A stretch of DNA of 64,000 bases from Palsa-883 sp963847615 (GCA_963847615.1 CAWKAN010000029.1:25730-89729); one strand, 5' to 3'; numbered from the stretch's first letter, positions 37,286 through 52,200 are shown. Numbers and translations: made by a program. Notes: generated by a model from the sequence alone, not told the origin.

Positions 37286-40200
37286 ATGGGGGGCAAGGTA
37301 CGAGGGCAGATGGCCTGGCTGCCCGAGGCGCTGCGGGGGCGCGCGATGCTGCTGTCGCGAACCGCCCTGGGAACCGTCGCGAGCCTCCTTCTTGCCAGCC
37401 CCGGTCGGGCGCAGCCGGCGCCGAACGCGCGCCCGAGCGGGGGCGTGGTCACGGCGGGCAGTGCGACGATCGGTAGCAGCCCGAGCACGACGACGATCAC
37501 CCAGAGCAGCCAGCTTGCGGCGATCAACTGGCAGAGTTTCGATGTCGGCGCGCAGCAGACGGTGGATTTCGTGCAGCCGTCGTCGTCGGCGATGGCGCTG
37601 AACCGGGTGATCGGTCCGAACCCGTCGCAGATCGCCGGGCGGATCGACGCCAACGGGCAGATCATCCTGATCAACCAGTCCGGGGTGATCTTCTACCAGG
37701 GGGCGCAGGTGAACAGCGCCGGGCTGATCGTCTCGGCGGCGGGGATGAGCGACGCCAACTTCATGGCCGGCAAGCTGGTGTTCGACCAGCCGGCGCAGCC
37801 GAACGCGGCGGTGGTGAACCAGGGAACGCTGACGGTGACGCAGGCGGGCCTGGCGGCGCTGGTGGCGCCGCAGGTGGCGAATTCGGGGGTGATCACCGCG
37901 AAGCTGGGCCATGTGGTGCTGGCCGGGGCGGAGACGGCGACGCTGGACCTGTATGGCGACGGGCTGGTGTCGCTGGATGTGACCAACGAGGTGACGCAGG
38001 CGCCGACCGGGCCAGACGGCAAGCCGGTGACGGCGCTGGTGACCAACAGCGGGGTGATCCGGGCGGACGGCGGGACGGTGCAGCTCACCGCGCGCGAGGC
38101 GGACGGGCTGGTGCAGACCCTGGTGCAGGCGGGCGGCACGATCACGGCGAACAGCGTGGGCGCGAAGACCGGGACGATCGTGCTGGGCGGGCTGGGCGGC
38201 TCGATCGTGCTGACCGGGGATGTCTCGGCCGACGGCAGTGCGCCGGGCAGCACCGGCGGTCAGGTGCAGGTTGACGCGAGCCAGGGGGTGACGCTGGCGG
38301 CGGGGTCGCGGATCAGCGCGTCCGGCCCGGCGGGCGGCGGCACGGTGGCGATCGGCACGACGCTGGCGCGGGCCAAGGGCGGGCCGGGGACCGCCTCGGC
38401 GCTGACCGCGGGCACGGTGCAGATCGCCCAGGGCGCCAGCATCGCCGCCAATGCCACGGCCACGGGCAACGGCGGGCGCGTCACCGTGCTGTCGAGCCTG
38501 TCCACCAGCATGGCGGGCAACATCTCGGCCCAGGGCGGGCCGCAGGGCGGCGACGGCGGGTTCGTCGAGGTCTCCGGCGACCAGGGCTTCGCGTTGACCG
38601 GTGCGATCGACGTGGCGGCGGCGCTGGGCAATCTTGGGACGATCCTGCTCGATCCGGCGAATTTGACGATCGTCGCCGGATCAAGCGGCAGTGGCGATCA
38701 GGACACCACCCTGACCGTCAGTGGCACCATTCTGGCGACCGGCCCGGACACGACAAACGACGAGGTGTCGAACGGCGCCATCGAATCGCTGACCGGCAAC
38801 ATCGTGCTGCAGGCGATCACCAACCTGACGGTCTCCGCGCCGATCGACCTGACGACGTCCGGGCAGGCGTTGACCCTGCAGGCCGGCAACAACCTGGTGG
38901 TCCAGGCCGGCGCGTCGATCACCACCGCCGGAAACATCACCCTGTCGGCCGGCGACAGCACGATCGCCGGTTACAACGCGGCCGGCGCCCTGACCTTGAG
39001 CGACAGCGTCGCCACGAGCGCCGGCACGGTCACCCTGTCGGCCGGGACCGGCGGGATCACGCTGAATGGTGGTGCGGTCGTGGGGCAGGCCGGCGCGACG
39101 GTCGATCTGACCACCACCGGCGGCGGCGTCACCGAGAGCGGAACGGCAACGATCATCGCGGCGACGCTGCAGAGCAGCGGCAACGTCAGCGGCGCGGTCG
39201 CGCTGGGCAACGCCAACACGGTGCTGGCGGTTGGCGGGTTTAAGGTCACCGGCAGCGGTGCCGGCTTCGACCTGGTTGACAGCGCCGACACCGATCTCGC
39301 CGTGACGGGACCGTTGACCGCGACCGGGGCCATCACGCTGAGCACCAGCGGCACGGGTTCGATCACCGCGACCGGCAGCATCGGCGCGGGCAGCACGCTG
39401 TCGATCACCTCCGGCACCGGCGGGATCACGCTTGGCACCGCGGCGATACTGACCGGTCCGACGATCGAGCTGAATGGCGGGACCGTCGTGGCCGGCGCGG
39501 CCGGCGGGATCACGCTGAACGGCGCCGCGGTGCTGGGCGCGACCGGCGATGTGGTCGATCTCACCACCGCCGCGGGCGGCACGATCAGCGAGGCGACGAC
39601 CGCGAAGATCATCGCCGCGACGTTGCAGAGCAGCGGCGGCGTGGGCGGCACGACCGATCTGGTTGGCGGTGCGAACAACATCGGCACGCTCGGCGGCGCG
39701 GCCGGCTTCACGGTCACCGGCGGCGATCTCGTGCTGCTCAACGATAACAGCCTGACGATCAACGGCGCCGTTGGTGGCGATTCGGTCTTTGTGGAGCTGA
39801 ACCGCGCAGGCCGGACGCTGACCCTTGGCGCCACGGCCGCGCTGACGGCATCCGGCACCGGGCTGATCTCGTTGGTCGCCGACGACGTGGCGGCAAGCAC
39901 CGGGGCATCGCTGAGCGGCGCGGGCGCCGTGCAGTTGGCGCCGTTCTCGACCAGCACGCAGATGATCCTGAACGGCGGGACAACGTCCGGTACCGGAGAG
40001 ATCAACGCGAGCCTGCTGGGAGCAATCAGCCTCGGCGCGACCGGGACGCTGACGGTCGGCGGGGTGACGCCGGTGACGGTGGGTAGCCAGACCTTCGGCA
40101 CGGTCGTGGCGCACGGCATCGAGGTGAAGGCCACGGTTGACCTCGATCCGATCGCCGGCACCCTCGACCTCGAGAGTACCAGCGGCGTGAGCGAGACCGC

Positions 40201-43200
40201 GACGGACTCGCTGACCGTCGGCACGCTGCTGAGCAACGGCGGGATCTCCGGCGGACCGGTGGATCTTGCCGGAACATCGAACTCGATTGGCACGCTGGGC
40301 AATCTGGCGGTGACTGGCAGCGGTACCGGCAGCCCACTGAGCTTGTCCGACACTGGCGCGCTGAGCATCGACGGGGTCGTCACGGCGAGCAGCGTGACGA
40401 TCGGCGGCGGCAGCCTGAGCGCGCCGGGCAGCATCGTGCTGAACGGCACCGGCAGCCTCGCGGCACCACTGGTCAGCCTGACCGCGGGCAACGGCGGCAT
40501 CACGCTGAACGACACCTCGGTGCTGGGTCAGACCGGCGCGACGGTCGATCTCACCACCGCCGGCAGCGGTGTCACCGAGAACGGCACGGCGACGATCATC
40601 GCGGCAATGCTGCGGAGCAGCGGCAACGTGAGCGGCTCGGTCGCGCTGGGCAACGCCAACACGGTCCTGGCGATTGGCGGGTTCAAGGTCACCGGCGCAG
40701 GCGCCGGCTTCGACCTGCTTGACAGCCCCGACACCAGCCTCGCCGTGGCAGGACCGCTGACCGCGACCGGGGCCATCACGCTGACCACCAGCTGCAGCGG
40801 CGCCGGTGCCACCGGCGCGTTCACCGCGAGCGGCAGCATCGGCGCGGGCAGCACGCTGTCGATCAGCTCCGGCAACGCGGGGATCGCGCTGAACGGCAGC
40901 GCGGCGCTGACCGGCACGACGGTCGAGCTGAACGGCGGGGCGGGCGGTATCGCGCTGAACGGTACCTCGGTGCTGGGGCAGGCCGGGGCGACGGTCGATC
41001 TGACCACGTCCGGCGGCGGGGTGATGGAGGCGCTCGGCGCGGTCATCGACGCCGGCACGCTGCAGAGCACCGGCAACGTGGTCGGCGGCGTCCAACTGTT
41101 CGGCACCGCCAATGCGATCGGCATGCTGGGCGGGCTGGGCGGCTTCACGGTCACCGGCGGCGATTTGGTACTGATCGACACGACCGGCACCCTGACCGTG
41201 GCCGGGGTGGTGGGCGCCAACAACCTGTTCCTCGACGTGACCCAGGACCGTGGCACGCTGAAGGTGGGCTCAGCCACGACCGGCGCGACCCTGACCGCGA
41301 CGGCGGCCACCAATCCGCGCATCTCGCTGGTCGCGGACAACATGATCGAGGGTGCCGCGACCAGCAGCATCACCGCGACCGGCGGATCGGTGGAGCTGGC
41401 GCCGTTTTCGTCGCGGCCGATCAACCTCGGCAAGTCTGGGGGCGCCCTGTCGATCGACCAAACTCTGCTCGGCGATATCAGCGCCGGTGCGAGCGGCACG
41501 CTGGTGGTGGGCAAGGTGACGCCGGTCGCGAGTTCCGGCACGCCGGTGCAATCGTTCGGCACCGTCGAGGCGGACGGCATCACTATCGCCGCCTCGGTGG
41601 ACCTCAGCGCGATCGCCGGCACGCTCGACCTCGAGAGCGCCAGTGGCGGCGTGAGCGAGGCGGGCAACGTCGCGTTGACTGTCGGCACGCTGCAGAGCAT
41701 CGGCGGAGCCGGCGGGCCGGTGGCCCTGAACGGGGCGTCGAACGCGATCACCACGCTCGGCACATTTGCCGCCGGCAACAGCAACACGCTGGTGCTTTCC
41801 GACATCGCCACCGGGTCATTGAGCATCGTCGGGCCGGTGACGGCGCAAAGCGTGACGATCGGCGGGACCGCCGGCAGCACGCCGGACAGCATCACGCTGA
41901 GCGGCAGCGGTAGCGTGGTGGCGCAGCAGCAGATCGTTTTGACGGCGGGCGCGGGTGGGATCGTGCAGAACGACAGCAGCAGCCTGGCGGGACAGCAGAT
42001 CACGCTGTCGGCGGGCGCCGAGGGGATTGCGCTGAACGGCAGTGCGGTGCTGGGGCAGGCCGGGGCAACGGTCGATCTAACCACCACCGCCGGTGGTACC
42101 GTCAGCGAGTCGGGCACTGCGACGATCATCGCGGCGATACTGCAGAGCAGCGGTGACGTGACCGGCGCAGTGACGCTGGCCAACAACAACGCGATTGCGG
42201 CGATCCACGCCTTCGCGGTCACCACTGGGACGAACGACTTCGATCTGGTCGACGGCCCCGACACCAACCTCGCCGTGGTGGGGCCGCTGACCGCGACCGG
42301 TGCCATCACGCTGAGCACCAGCAGCAGCGGCGCCGGCGCCGGCGCGATCACCGCAAGCGGCAGCATCGGCGCGGGGAGCGGCAGCACGCTGTCGATCAAT
42401 TCCGGCAACGGCGGGATCGCACTGAACGGCGGCGCCATATTGACCGGCGCGACGGTGGCGCTGAACGGCGGGGCAGGCGGCATCGCGTTGAACGGCACTT
42501 CGGTGCTGGGGCAGAGCGGCGGCGTGGTGGACCTGACGACGAGCGCCGTCGGGGTGACGGAGGCGAGCGGCGCCAGCATCGTCGCCGCGACGCTGCAGAG
42601 CAGCGGGACCGTGGTCGGCGGCGCCGATCTGATCGGCACCAACGCCATCGCCGCACTGAGCGGCTTCGCGGTGACCGGCGGCAATCTGGTGCTGATCGAT
42701 CCCGTCAGCCTCCTGACGTTGTCCGGCGTGGTGAGCACCGACGGCAATCTGTTCCTCGACGTGACGACAGCCGGCGGAACGCTGGCGATCGGTAGCGGCG
42801 GATCGGCGGCAACGCTGACCGCGGGATCGGGCAATCGCATCTCGCTGGTGGCCGATGCATTCACCGAGGATGCCAACAGCAGCGTGACGACCTCCGGCGG
42901 GGGATCGGTGGAGCTGGCACCCTACTCGACAGCGACCGCCTTGACCCTGGGGGGGACCGGCAGCTCCGGCCTGTCGATCGACCCGGCGTTGTTGGGAGAG
43001 ATCAACATCGGGACGGCCGGCACGCTGGTGGTCGGCAAAGTGACACCCTTGACGATGTTCGGCCTGACCTTCGGCACGGCCGAGGCGGCTGGCATCACGA
43101 TCGCCGGGGCTCTCGGTGCCTCCCTGGCGGGGGGCACGCTCGATCTCGAGAGCACGCACGGCGTCAGCGAGGCCGCGTCGGTTGCGATCAATGTCGGCAC

Positions 43201-46200
43201 GTTGGTCAGCCTTGGGGGGATCAGCGGTGGACCGGTGGATCTCGCCGGGACGTCGAATGTGATCGGCGTGCTGGGCAACTTTGCGGTCGGTACCAACGCA
43301 TTAAGCCTGTCGGACACCGGCGCGTTGGGCATCACCGGGGCCGTGTCGGCGAGCAGCGTGACGATCGGCGGAACCGCCGGCAGCACGCCGAGCGGGATCA
43401 CGCTGAGCGGTACCGGCAGCGTCGTGGCGCCAGTGGTCACGTTGAGCGCAGGAACTGGCGGGATCGTGCTGGACGGTACCTCGGTGCTGGGCCAGACCGG
43501 CGCGACGGTTGACCTGACCAGTGCCGGCGGCATCAACGAAGCCGCGGGGGCGACGCTGACCGCGGCGACGCTGCAAAGCAGCGGCGGGATCAGCGGCGGA
43601 GATGCGGACCTGAACGGGACCGCGAATGCGATTGCCATGCTGGGTGATTTTGCCGTGGGCACCAACGCGTTGAGCCTGTCGGACACCGGCCCGCTGGGCA
43701 TCCCCGGGGTGGTGTCGGCGAGCAGCGTGACGATCGGCGGAACCGCCGGCAGCACGCCGAGCGGGATCACGCTGAGCGGCACCGGCAGCGTCGTGGCGCC
43801 AATGGTCACGCTGACCGCGGGTGCTGGCGGGATCGCGCTGAACGGCACCTCGGTGCTGGGTCAGGTCGGGGCGACGGTTGACCTGACCAGCGGCGGGGGG
43901 ATCACCGAGGTCACGGGGGCGACGCTGACCGCGGCGACGCTGCAAAGCAGCGGCGGGATCAGCGGCGCGGCGGCGGACCTGAACGGGACGGCGAACGCGA
44001 TTGCCACGCTGGGTGATTTTGCGGTGAGCGGCCAGGCGTTGAGCCTGTCGGACACCGGCGCGTTGGGCATCCCCGGGGTCGTGTCGGCGAGCAGCGTGAC
44101 GATCGGCGGGACCGCTGGCAGCACGCCGAGCGGGATCACGCTGAGCGGTACCGGCAGCGTCGTGGCGCCAGTGGTCACGTTGAGCGCAGGAACTGACGGG
44201 ATCGCGCTGGACGGTACCTCGGTGCTGGGCCAGACCGGCGCGACGGTTGACCTGACCAGTGCCGGCGGCCTCACCGAGGTCGCGGGGGCGACGCTGACCG
44301 CGGCGACGCTGCAAAGCAGCGGCGGGATCAGCGGCGGAGATGCGGACCTGAACGGGACCGCGAATGCGATTGCCATGCTGGGTGATTTTGCCGTGGGCAC
44401 CAACGCGTTGAGCCTGTCGGACACCGGCCCGCTGGGGATCGCCGGGGCAGTGTCGGCCAGCGACATAACGATCGGCGGAGCCGCCGGCAGCAGCCCCACG
44501 GGCATCACGCTGAGCGGCACCGGCAGCATCGTGGCACCCCTGATCACGCTGGCCGCGGGTGCTGGCGGGATCGCGCTGAACGGTACCTCGGTGCTGGGTC
44601 AGACCGGGGCGACGGTTGATCTGACCAGCGCCGGAGGCATCAACGAGGTCGCGGGGGCGACGCTGACGGCGGCGACGCTGCAAAGCAGCGGCGGGATCAG
44701 CGGCGGGGCGGTGGACCTGAACGGGACGGCGAACGCGATCGGCACACTGGGTGATTTTGCGGTGAGCGGCCAGGCGTTGAGCCTGTCGGACACCGGCGCG
44801 TTGGGCATCCCCGGGGTCGTGTCGGCGAGCAGTGTGACGCTCGGCGGTGCCGCCGGCAGCAGTCCAACTGGCATCACGCTGAGCGGCACCGGCAGCGTCG
44901 TGGCGCCAATGGTCACGCTGAGCGCAGGAACTGGCGGGATCGTGCTGGACGCCGGTGCGCTGCTGGGTCAGACCGGGGCGACGGTTGACCTGACCAGCGC
45001 CGGGGGGATCACCGAGGTCACGGGGGCGACGCTGACCGCGGCGACGCTGCAAAGCAGCGGCGGGATCAGCGGCGCGGCGGCGGACCTGAACGGGACGGCG
45101 AACGCGATTGCCACGCTGGGTGATTTTGCGGTGAGCGGCCAGGCGTTGAGCCTGTCGGACACCGGCGCGCTGGGCATCAGCGGGGTCGTGTCGGCGAGCA
45201 GCGTGACGATCGGCGGAACCGCCGGCAGCACGCCGAGCGGGATCACGCTGAGCGGCACCGGCAGTGTCGTGGCACCAGTGGTCACGCTGACCGCGGGTGC
45301 TGGCGGGATCGCGCTGAACGGCACCTCGGTGCTGGGTCAGGTCGGGGCAACGGTTGATCTGACCAGTGCCGGCGGCATCAACGAAGCCGCGGGGGCGACG
45401 CTGACCGCGGCGACGCTGCAAAGCAGCGGCGGGATCAGCGGCGCGGCGGCGGACCTGAACGGGACGGCGAATGCGATTGCCATGCTGGGTGATTTTGCCG
45501 TGGGCACCAACGCGTTGAGCCTGTCGGACACCGGCCCGCTGGGCATCCCCGGGGTCGTGTCGGCGAGCAGTGTGACGCTCGGCGGTGCCGCCGGCAGCAG
45601 TCCAACTGGCATCACGCTGAGCGGCACCGGCAGCGTCGTGGCGCCAATGGTCACGCTGAGCGCAGGAACTGGCGGGATCGTGCTGGACGCCGGTGCGCTG
45701 CTGGGTCAGACCGGGGCGACGGTTGACCTGACCAGCGCCGGGGGGATCACCGAGGTCACGGGGGCGACGCTGACCGCGGCGACGCTGCAAAGCAGCGGCG
45801 GGATCAGCGGCGCGGCGGCGGACCTGAACGGGACGGCGAACGCGATTGCCACGCTGGGTGATTTTGCGGTGAGCGGCCAGGCGTTGAGTCTGTCGGACAC
45901 CGGCGCGCTGGGCATCAGCGGGGCCGTGTCGGCGAGCAGCGTGACGATCGGCGGGACCGCTGGCAGCACGCCGAGCGGGATCACGCTGAGCGGTACCGGC
46001 AGCGTCGTGGCGCCAGTGGTCACGTTGAGCGCAGGAACTGGCGGGATCGCGCTGGACGGTACCTCGGTGCTGGGCCAGACCGGCGCGACGGTTGACCTGA
46101 CCAGCGCCGGGGGGATCACCGAGGTCACGGGGGCGACGCTGACCGCGGCGACGCTGCAAAGCAGCGGCGGGATCAGCGGCGGAGATGCGGACCTGAACGG

Positions 46201-49200
46201 GACCGCGAATGCGATTGCCATGCTGGGTGATTTTGCCGTGGGCACCAACGCGTTGAGCCTGTCGGACACCGGCCCGCTGGGGATCGCCGGGGCAGTGTCG
46301 GCCAGCGACATAACGATCGGCGGAGCCGCCGGCAGCAGCCCCACGGGCATCACGCTGAGCGGCACCGGCAGCATCGTGGCACCCCTGATCACGCTGGCCG
46401 CGGGTGCTGGCGGGATCGCGCTGAACGGTACCTCGGTGCTGGGTCAGACCGGGGCGACGGTTGATCTGACCAGCGCCGGAGGCATCAACGAGGTCGCGGG
46501 GGCGACGCTGACGGCGGCGACGCTGCAAAGCAGCGGCGGGATCAGCGGCGCGGCGGCGGACCTGAACGGGACGGCGAACGCGATCGGCGTGCTGGACGGC
46601 TTTGCGGTGAGCGGCCAGGCGTTGAGCCTGTCGGACACCGGCGCGCTGAGCATCGGCGGAGCAGTGTCGGCCAGCGACGTGACGATCGGCGGGACCGCCG
46701 GCAGTACGCCGAGCGGCATCACGCTGAGCGGCACCGGCAGCATTGTGGCACCCCTGGTCACGCTGGCCGCGGGTGCCGGCGGGATCGCGCTGAACGCGGG
46801 TGCGTTGCTGGGACAGACCGGGGCGACGGTCAACCTGACCAGCGCCGGGGGCATCAACGAGGACGCGGGGGCGACGCTGACCGCGGCGACGCTGCAAAGC
46901 AGCGGCGGGATCGGCGGCGGTGCGGCGGACCTTGCCGGGACGGCGAACACGATTGCTGCGCTGGGCAATTTTGCGGTGGGCACCAACGCGTTGAGCCTGT
47001 CGGATACCGGCGCGCTGAGGATCACGGGGGCGGTGACGGCGAGCGAGGTGACGATCGGCGGTGCCGCCGGCAGCACGCCGAGCGGGATCACGCTGAGCGG
47101 CACCGGCAGCGTCGAGGCGCCAATGGTCACGCTGAGCGCAGGAACTGGCGGGATCGTGCTGGACGCCGGTGCGCTGCTGGGTCAGACCGGGGCGACGGTC
47201 AACCTGACCAGCGCCGGAGGCATCAACGAGGACGCGGGGGCGACGCTGACGGCGGCGACGCTGAAAAGCAGCGGCGGGATCGGCGGTGCGGCGGCGGACC
47301 TGAACGGGACGGCGAACGCGATTGCCACGCTGGGTGATTTTGCGGTGAGCGGCCAGGCGTTGAGCCTGTCGGACACCGGCGCGTTGGGCATCAGCGGGGC
47401 CGTGTCGGCGAGCAGCGTGACGATCGGCGGGACCGCTGGCAGCAGTCCAACTGGCATTACGCTGAGCGGCACCGGCAGCGTCGAGGCGCCAATGGTCACG
47501 CTGAGCGCAGGAACTGGCGGGATCGTGCTGGACGCCGGTGCGCTGCTGGGTCAGACCGGGGCGACGATTGACCTGACCAGCGCCGGAGGCATCAACGAGG
47601 TCACGGGGGCGACGCTGACCGCGGCGACGCTGCAAAGCAGCGGCGGGATCAGCGGCGCGGCGGCGGACCTGAACGGGACGGCGAACGCGATTGCCACGCT
47701 GGGTGATTTTGCGGTGAGCGGCCAGGCGTTGAGTCTGTCGGACACCGGCGCGCTGGGCATCACCGGGCCCGTGTCGGCGAGCAGCGTGACGATCGGCGGA
47801 ACCGCCGGCAGCACGCCGAGCGGGATCACGCTGAGCGGCACCGGCAGTGTCGTGGCACCAGTGGTCACGCTGACCGCGGGTGCTGGCGGGATCGCGCTGA
47901 ACGGCACCTCGGTGCTGGGTCAGGTCGGGGCGACGGTTGACCTGACCAGCGCCGGGGGCATCAACGAGGTCGCGGGTGCGACGCTGACCGCGGCGACGCT
48001 GCAAAGCAGCGGCGGGATCAGCGGCGCGGCGGCGGACCTGAACGGGACGGCGAACGCGATTGCTGCGCTGGGTAATTTTGCGGTGGGCACCAACGCGTTG
48101 AGCCTGTCGGACAGCGGCCCGCTGGGGATCGCCGGGGCAGTGTCGGCCAGCGACGTGACGATCGGCGGAGCCGCCGGCAGCAGCCCCACGGGCATCACGC
48201 TGAGCGGCACCGGCAGTATCGTGGCACCAATGGTCACGCTGACCGCGGGTGCCGGCGGGATCGCGCTGAACGCGGGTGCGTTGCTGGGTCAGACCGGGGC
48301 GACGGTTGATCTGACCAGCGCCGGAGGCATCAACGAGGTCGCGGGGGCGACGCTGACGGCGGCGACGCTGCAAAGCAGCGGCGGGATCAGCGGCGCGGCG
48401 GCGGACCTGAACGGGACGTCGAACGCGATCGGCGTGCTGGGCGGCTTTGCGGTGAGCGGCCAGGCGTTGAACCTGTCGGACAGCGGCGCGCTGAGCATCA
48501 GCGGGGCGGTATCGGCCAGCGACGTGACGATCGGCGGGACCGCCGGCAGCACGCCGAGCGGCATCACGCTGAGCGGCACCGGCAGTATCGTGGCGCCAAC
48601 GGTCACGTTGTCGGCGGGCGGCTGGCGGGATCGCACTGAACGCGGGCGCGGTGCTGGGGCAGATCGGGGCAACGGTTGATCTGACCAGCGCCGGGGGCAT
48701 CAACGAGGTCGCGGGTGCGACGCTGACCGCGGCAACACTGCAAAGCAGCGGCGGGATCAGCGGCGCCGCGGCGGACTTGAACGGGACGGCGAACGCGATT
48801 GCTGGGCTGGGCAATTTTGCGGTGGGTACCGACGGGTTGAGCCTGTCGGACACCGGCCCGCTGGGGATCGCCGGGGCAGTGTCGGCCAGCGACATAACGA
48901 TCGGCGGGACCGCCGGCAGCACGCCGAGCGGGCATCACGCTGAGCGGCACCGGCAGCATCGTGGCACCAGTGGTCACGCTGACCGCAGGAGCTGGCGGGA
49001 TCGCGCTGAACGCGTACGCGGTGCTGGGTCAGACCGGAGCGACGGTCGAGCTGACCAGCGCCGGGGGCATCAACGAGGACGCGGGGGCGACGCTGACGGC
49101 GGCGACGCTGCAAAGCAGCGGCGGGATCGGCGGCGCGGCGGCGGACCTGAACGGGACGGCGAACGCGATCGGCGTGCTGGACGGCTTTGCGGTGAGCGGC

Positions 49201-52200
49201 CAGGCGTTGAGCCTGTCGGACACCGGCGCGCTGAGCATTGCCGGGGCAGTGTCGGCCAGCGACGTGACGATCGGCGGGACCGCCGGCAGTACGCCGAGTG
49301 GCATCACGCTGAGCGGCACCGGCAGCATTGTGGCACCACTGGTCACGCTGACCGCGGGTGCCGGCGGGATCGCGCTGAACGCGGGCGCGTTGCTGGGGCA
49401 GACCGGAGCGACGGTCGATCTGACCAGCGCGGGAGGCATCAACGAGGTCGCTGGTGCGACGCTGACCGCGGCGACGCTGCAAAGCAGCGGCGGGATCAGC
49501 GGCGCGGCGGCGGACCTGAACGGGACGGCAAACGCGATTGCTGCGCTGGGCAATTTTGCGGTGGGCACCAACGCGTTGAGCCTGTCGGACACCGGCCCGC
49601 TGGGGATCACCGGAGCAGTATCGGCCAGCGAGGTGACGATCGGCGGGACCGCCGGCAGCACGCCGAGCGGGATCACGCTGAGTGGCACCGGCAGCATTGT
49701 GGCACCAGTGGTCACGCTGACCGCGGGAGCTGGCGGGATCGCGCTGAACGGTACCTCGATGCTGGGTCAGACCGGGGCGACGGTTGATCTGACCAGCGCC
49801 GGAGGCATCAACGAGGTCGCGGGGGCGACGCTGACCGCGGCGACGCTGCAAAGCAGCGGCGGGATCAGCGGCGCCGCGGCGGACCTGAACGGGACGGCGA
49901 ACGCGATTGCTGCGCTGGGCAATTTTGCGGTGGGCACCAACGGGTTGAGCCTGTCGGACACCGGCCCGCTGAGCATCACCGCGGCGGTGTCGGCCAGCGA
50001 CGTGACGATCGGCGGGGCCGCCGGCAGCAGTCCCACGGGCATCACGCTGAGCGGCACCGGCAGTATTGTGGCACCACTGGTCACGCTGACCGCGGGCGTT
50101 GGCGGGATCGCCCTGAACGCGGGTGCGCTGCTGGGTCAGACCGGAGCGACGGTCGACCTGACCAGCGCCGGCGGCATCAACGAGGTTGCTGGCGCGACGC
50201 TGACCGCGGCGACGCTGCAAAGCAGCGGCGGGATCAGCGGCGGAGACGGCGGACCTGAACGGGACGGCGAACGCGATTGCTGCGCTGGGCAATTTTGCGG
50301 TGGGCACCGACGCGTTGAGCCTGTCGGACACCGGCCCGCTGAGCATCACCGGGGCAGTATCGGCCAGCGACGTGACGATCGGCGGGGCCGCCGGCAGCAA
50401 TCCCACGGGCATCACGCTGAGCGGTACCGGCAGCGTCGTGGCGCCAGTGGTCACGTTGAGCGCAGGAACTGGCGGGATCGCGCTGGACGGTACCTCGGTG
50501 CTGGGTCAGGCCGGGGCAACGGTTGATCTGACCAGCGCCGGGGGCATCAACGAGGTCGCGGGGGCGACGCTGACGGCGGCGACGCTGCAAAGCAGCGGCG
50601 GGATCAGCGGCGCGGCGGTGGACCTGAACGGGACGTCGAACGCGATCGGCACGCTGGGCGGCTTTGCGGTGAGCGGCCAGCCGTTGAGCCTGTCGGACGC
50701 CGGCGCGCCGGGCATCACCGGGGCAGTGTTGGCGAGCGACGTGACGATCGGCGGTGCCGCCGACAGCAGTCCCACCGGCATCACGTTGAGCATCACCGGG
50801 GCAGTGTCGGCGAGCAGCGTGACGATCGGCGGTGCCGCCGGCAGCACGCCGAGCGGGATCACGCTGAGCGGCACCGGCAGCATTGTGGCACCAGTGGTCA
50901 CGCTGACCGCAGGAGCTGGCGGGATCGCGCTGAACGCGGGCGCGGTGCTGGGTCAGACCGGGGCGACGGTCAACCTGACCAGCGCCGGAGGCATCAACGA
51001 GGACGCGGGGGCGACGCTGACGGCGGCGACGCTGCAAAGCAGCGGCGGGATCGGTGGCGCGGCGGCAGCCCTGAACGGGACGTCGAACGCGATCGGCGTG
51101 CTGGACGGCTTTGCGGTGAGCGGCCAGGCGTTGAGCCTGTCGGACACCGGCGCGCTGAGCATCGGCGGAGCAGTGTCGGCCAGCGACGTGACGATCGGCG
51201 GGACCGCCGGCAGTACGCCGAGTGGCATCACGCTGAGCGGCACCGGCAGCATTGTGGCACCACTGGTCACGCTGGCCGCGGGTGCTGGCGGAATCGCGCT
51301 GAACGCGGGCGCGTTGCTGGGACAGACCGGAGCGACGGTCAACCTGACCAGCGCGGGAGGCACCAACGAGGCTGCGGGGGCGACGCTGACGGCGGCGACG
51401 CTGCAAAGCAGCGGCGGGATCGGCGGCGGTGCGGCGGACCTTGCCGGGACGGCGAACGCGATTGCTGGGCTGGGCAATTTTTCGGTGGGCGCCGACGCGT
51501 TGAGCCTGTCGGACACCGGCCCGCTGGGCATCCCCGGGGTGGTGTCGGCGAGCAGTGTGACGATCGGCGGTGCCGCCGGCAGCACGCCGAGCGGGATCGC
51601 GCTGAGCGGCACCGGCAGCGTCGTAGCGCCAATGGTCACGCTGAGCGCAGGAACTGGCGGGATCGCGCTGGACGGTACCTCGGTGCTGGGCCAGACCGGC
51701 GCGACGGTTGACCTGACCAGTGCCGGCGGCATCAACGAAGCCGCGGGGGCGACGTTGACCGCGGCGACGCTGCAAAGCAGCGGCGGGATCAGCGGCGCGG
51801 CCGATCTGCTCGGAACCACGAACGCCGTCGCCACGCTGACGAATGTCTCCGCGACGCAGCGCTTCGACCTGCTCGACGCAACCGCGCTGACGGTGACGGG
51901 CACCATCTCGGCGCCACTGATCGTCATCGACACGCAGGGCAATCCCCTGACGATTGCGGACGGCACCACGATCATCACCGGCGGAGTCCCGGCACCGAAC
52001 CAACTCACCATGACTGCGGGGGCGCTGCCGACTCCCGACGGCACCGGTGTCGGCGCATACTTCACCAGCGGCACCTACCAACAGACCGGCCCGGTGCAGG
52101 TGCTCGCTCTGGATCGCACCTCCAGCAACCTGGATGGCGGGCCGACCATCCTGGTGATCGACGTCACGGGCGGCCAGAACATCGCCCTCGATCCCGCGCC

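Noticed and set aside
43301..48922. 1,873-codon open frame on the minus strand across the adhesin repeats
   Set aside because: It is antisense to the repeat protein, has a repetitive Arg/Gln/Ala-rich translation, and arises because the same 369-bp unit lacks stops in that frame. The plus frame has a signal peptide, TPS domain and coherent beta repeats.
43298..51795. Tandem array considered as CRISPR or satellite DNA
   Set aside because: The 369-bp period is a multiple of three, preserves one coding frame over most of the array, and has no short repeats with unique spacers. No CRISPR array or cas gene was seen in the window.
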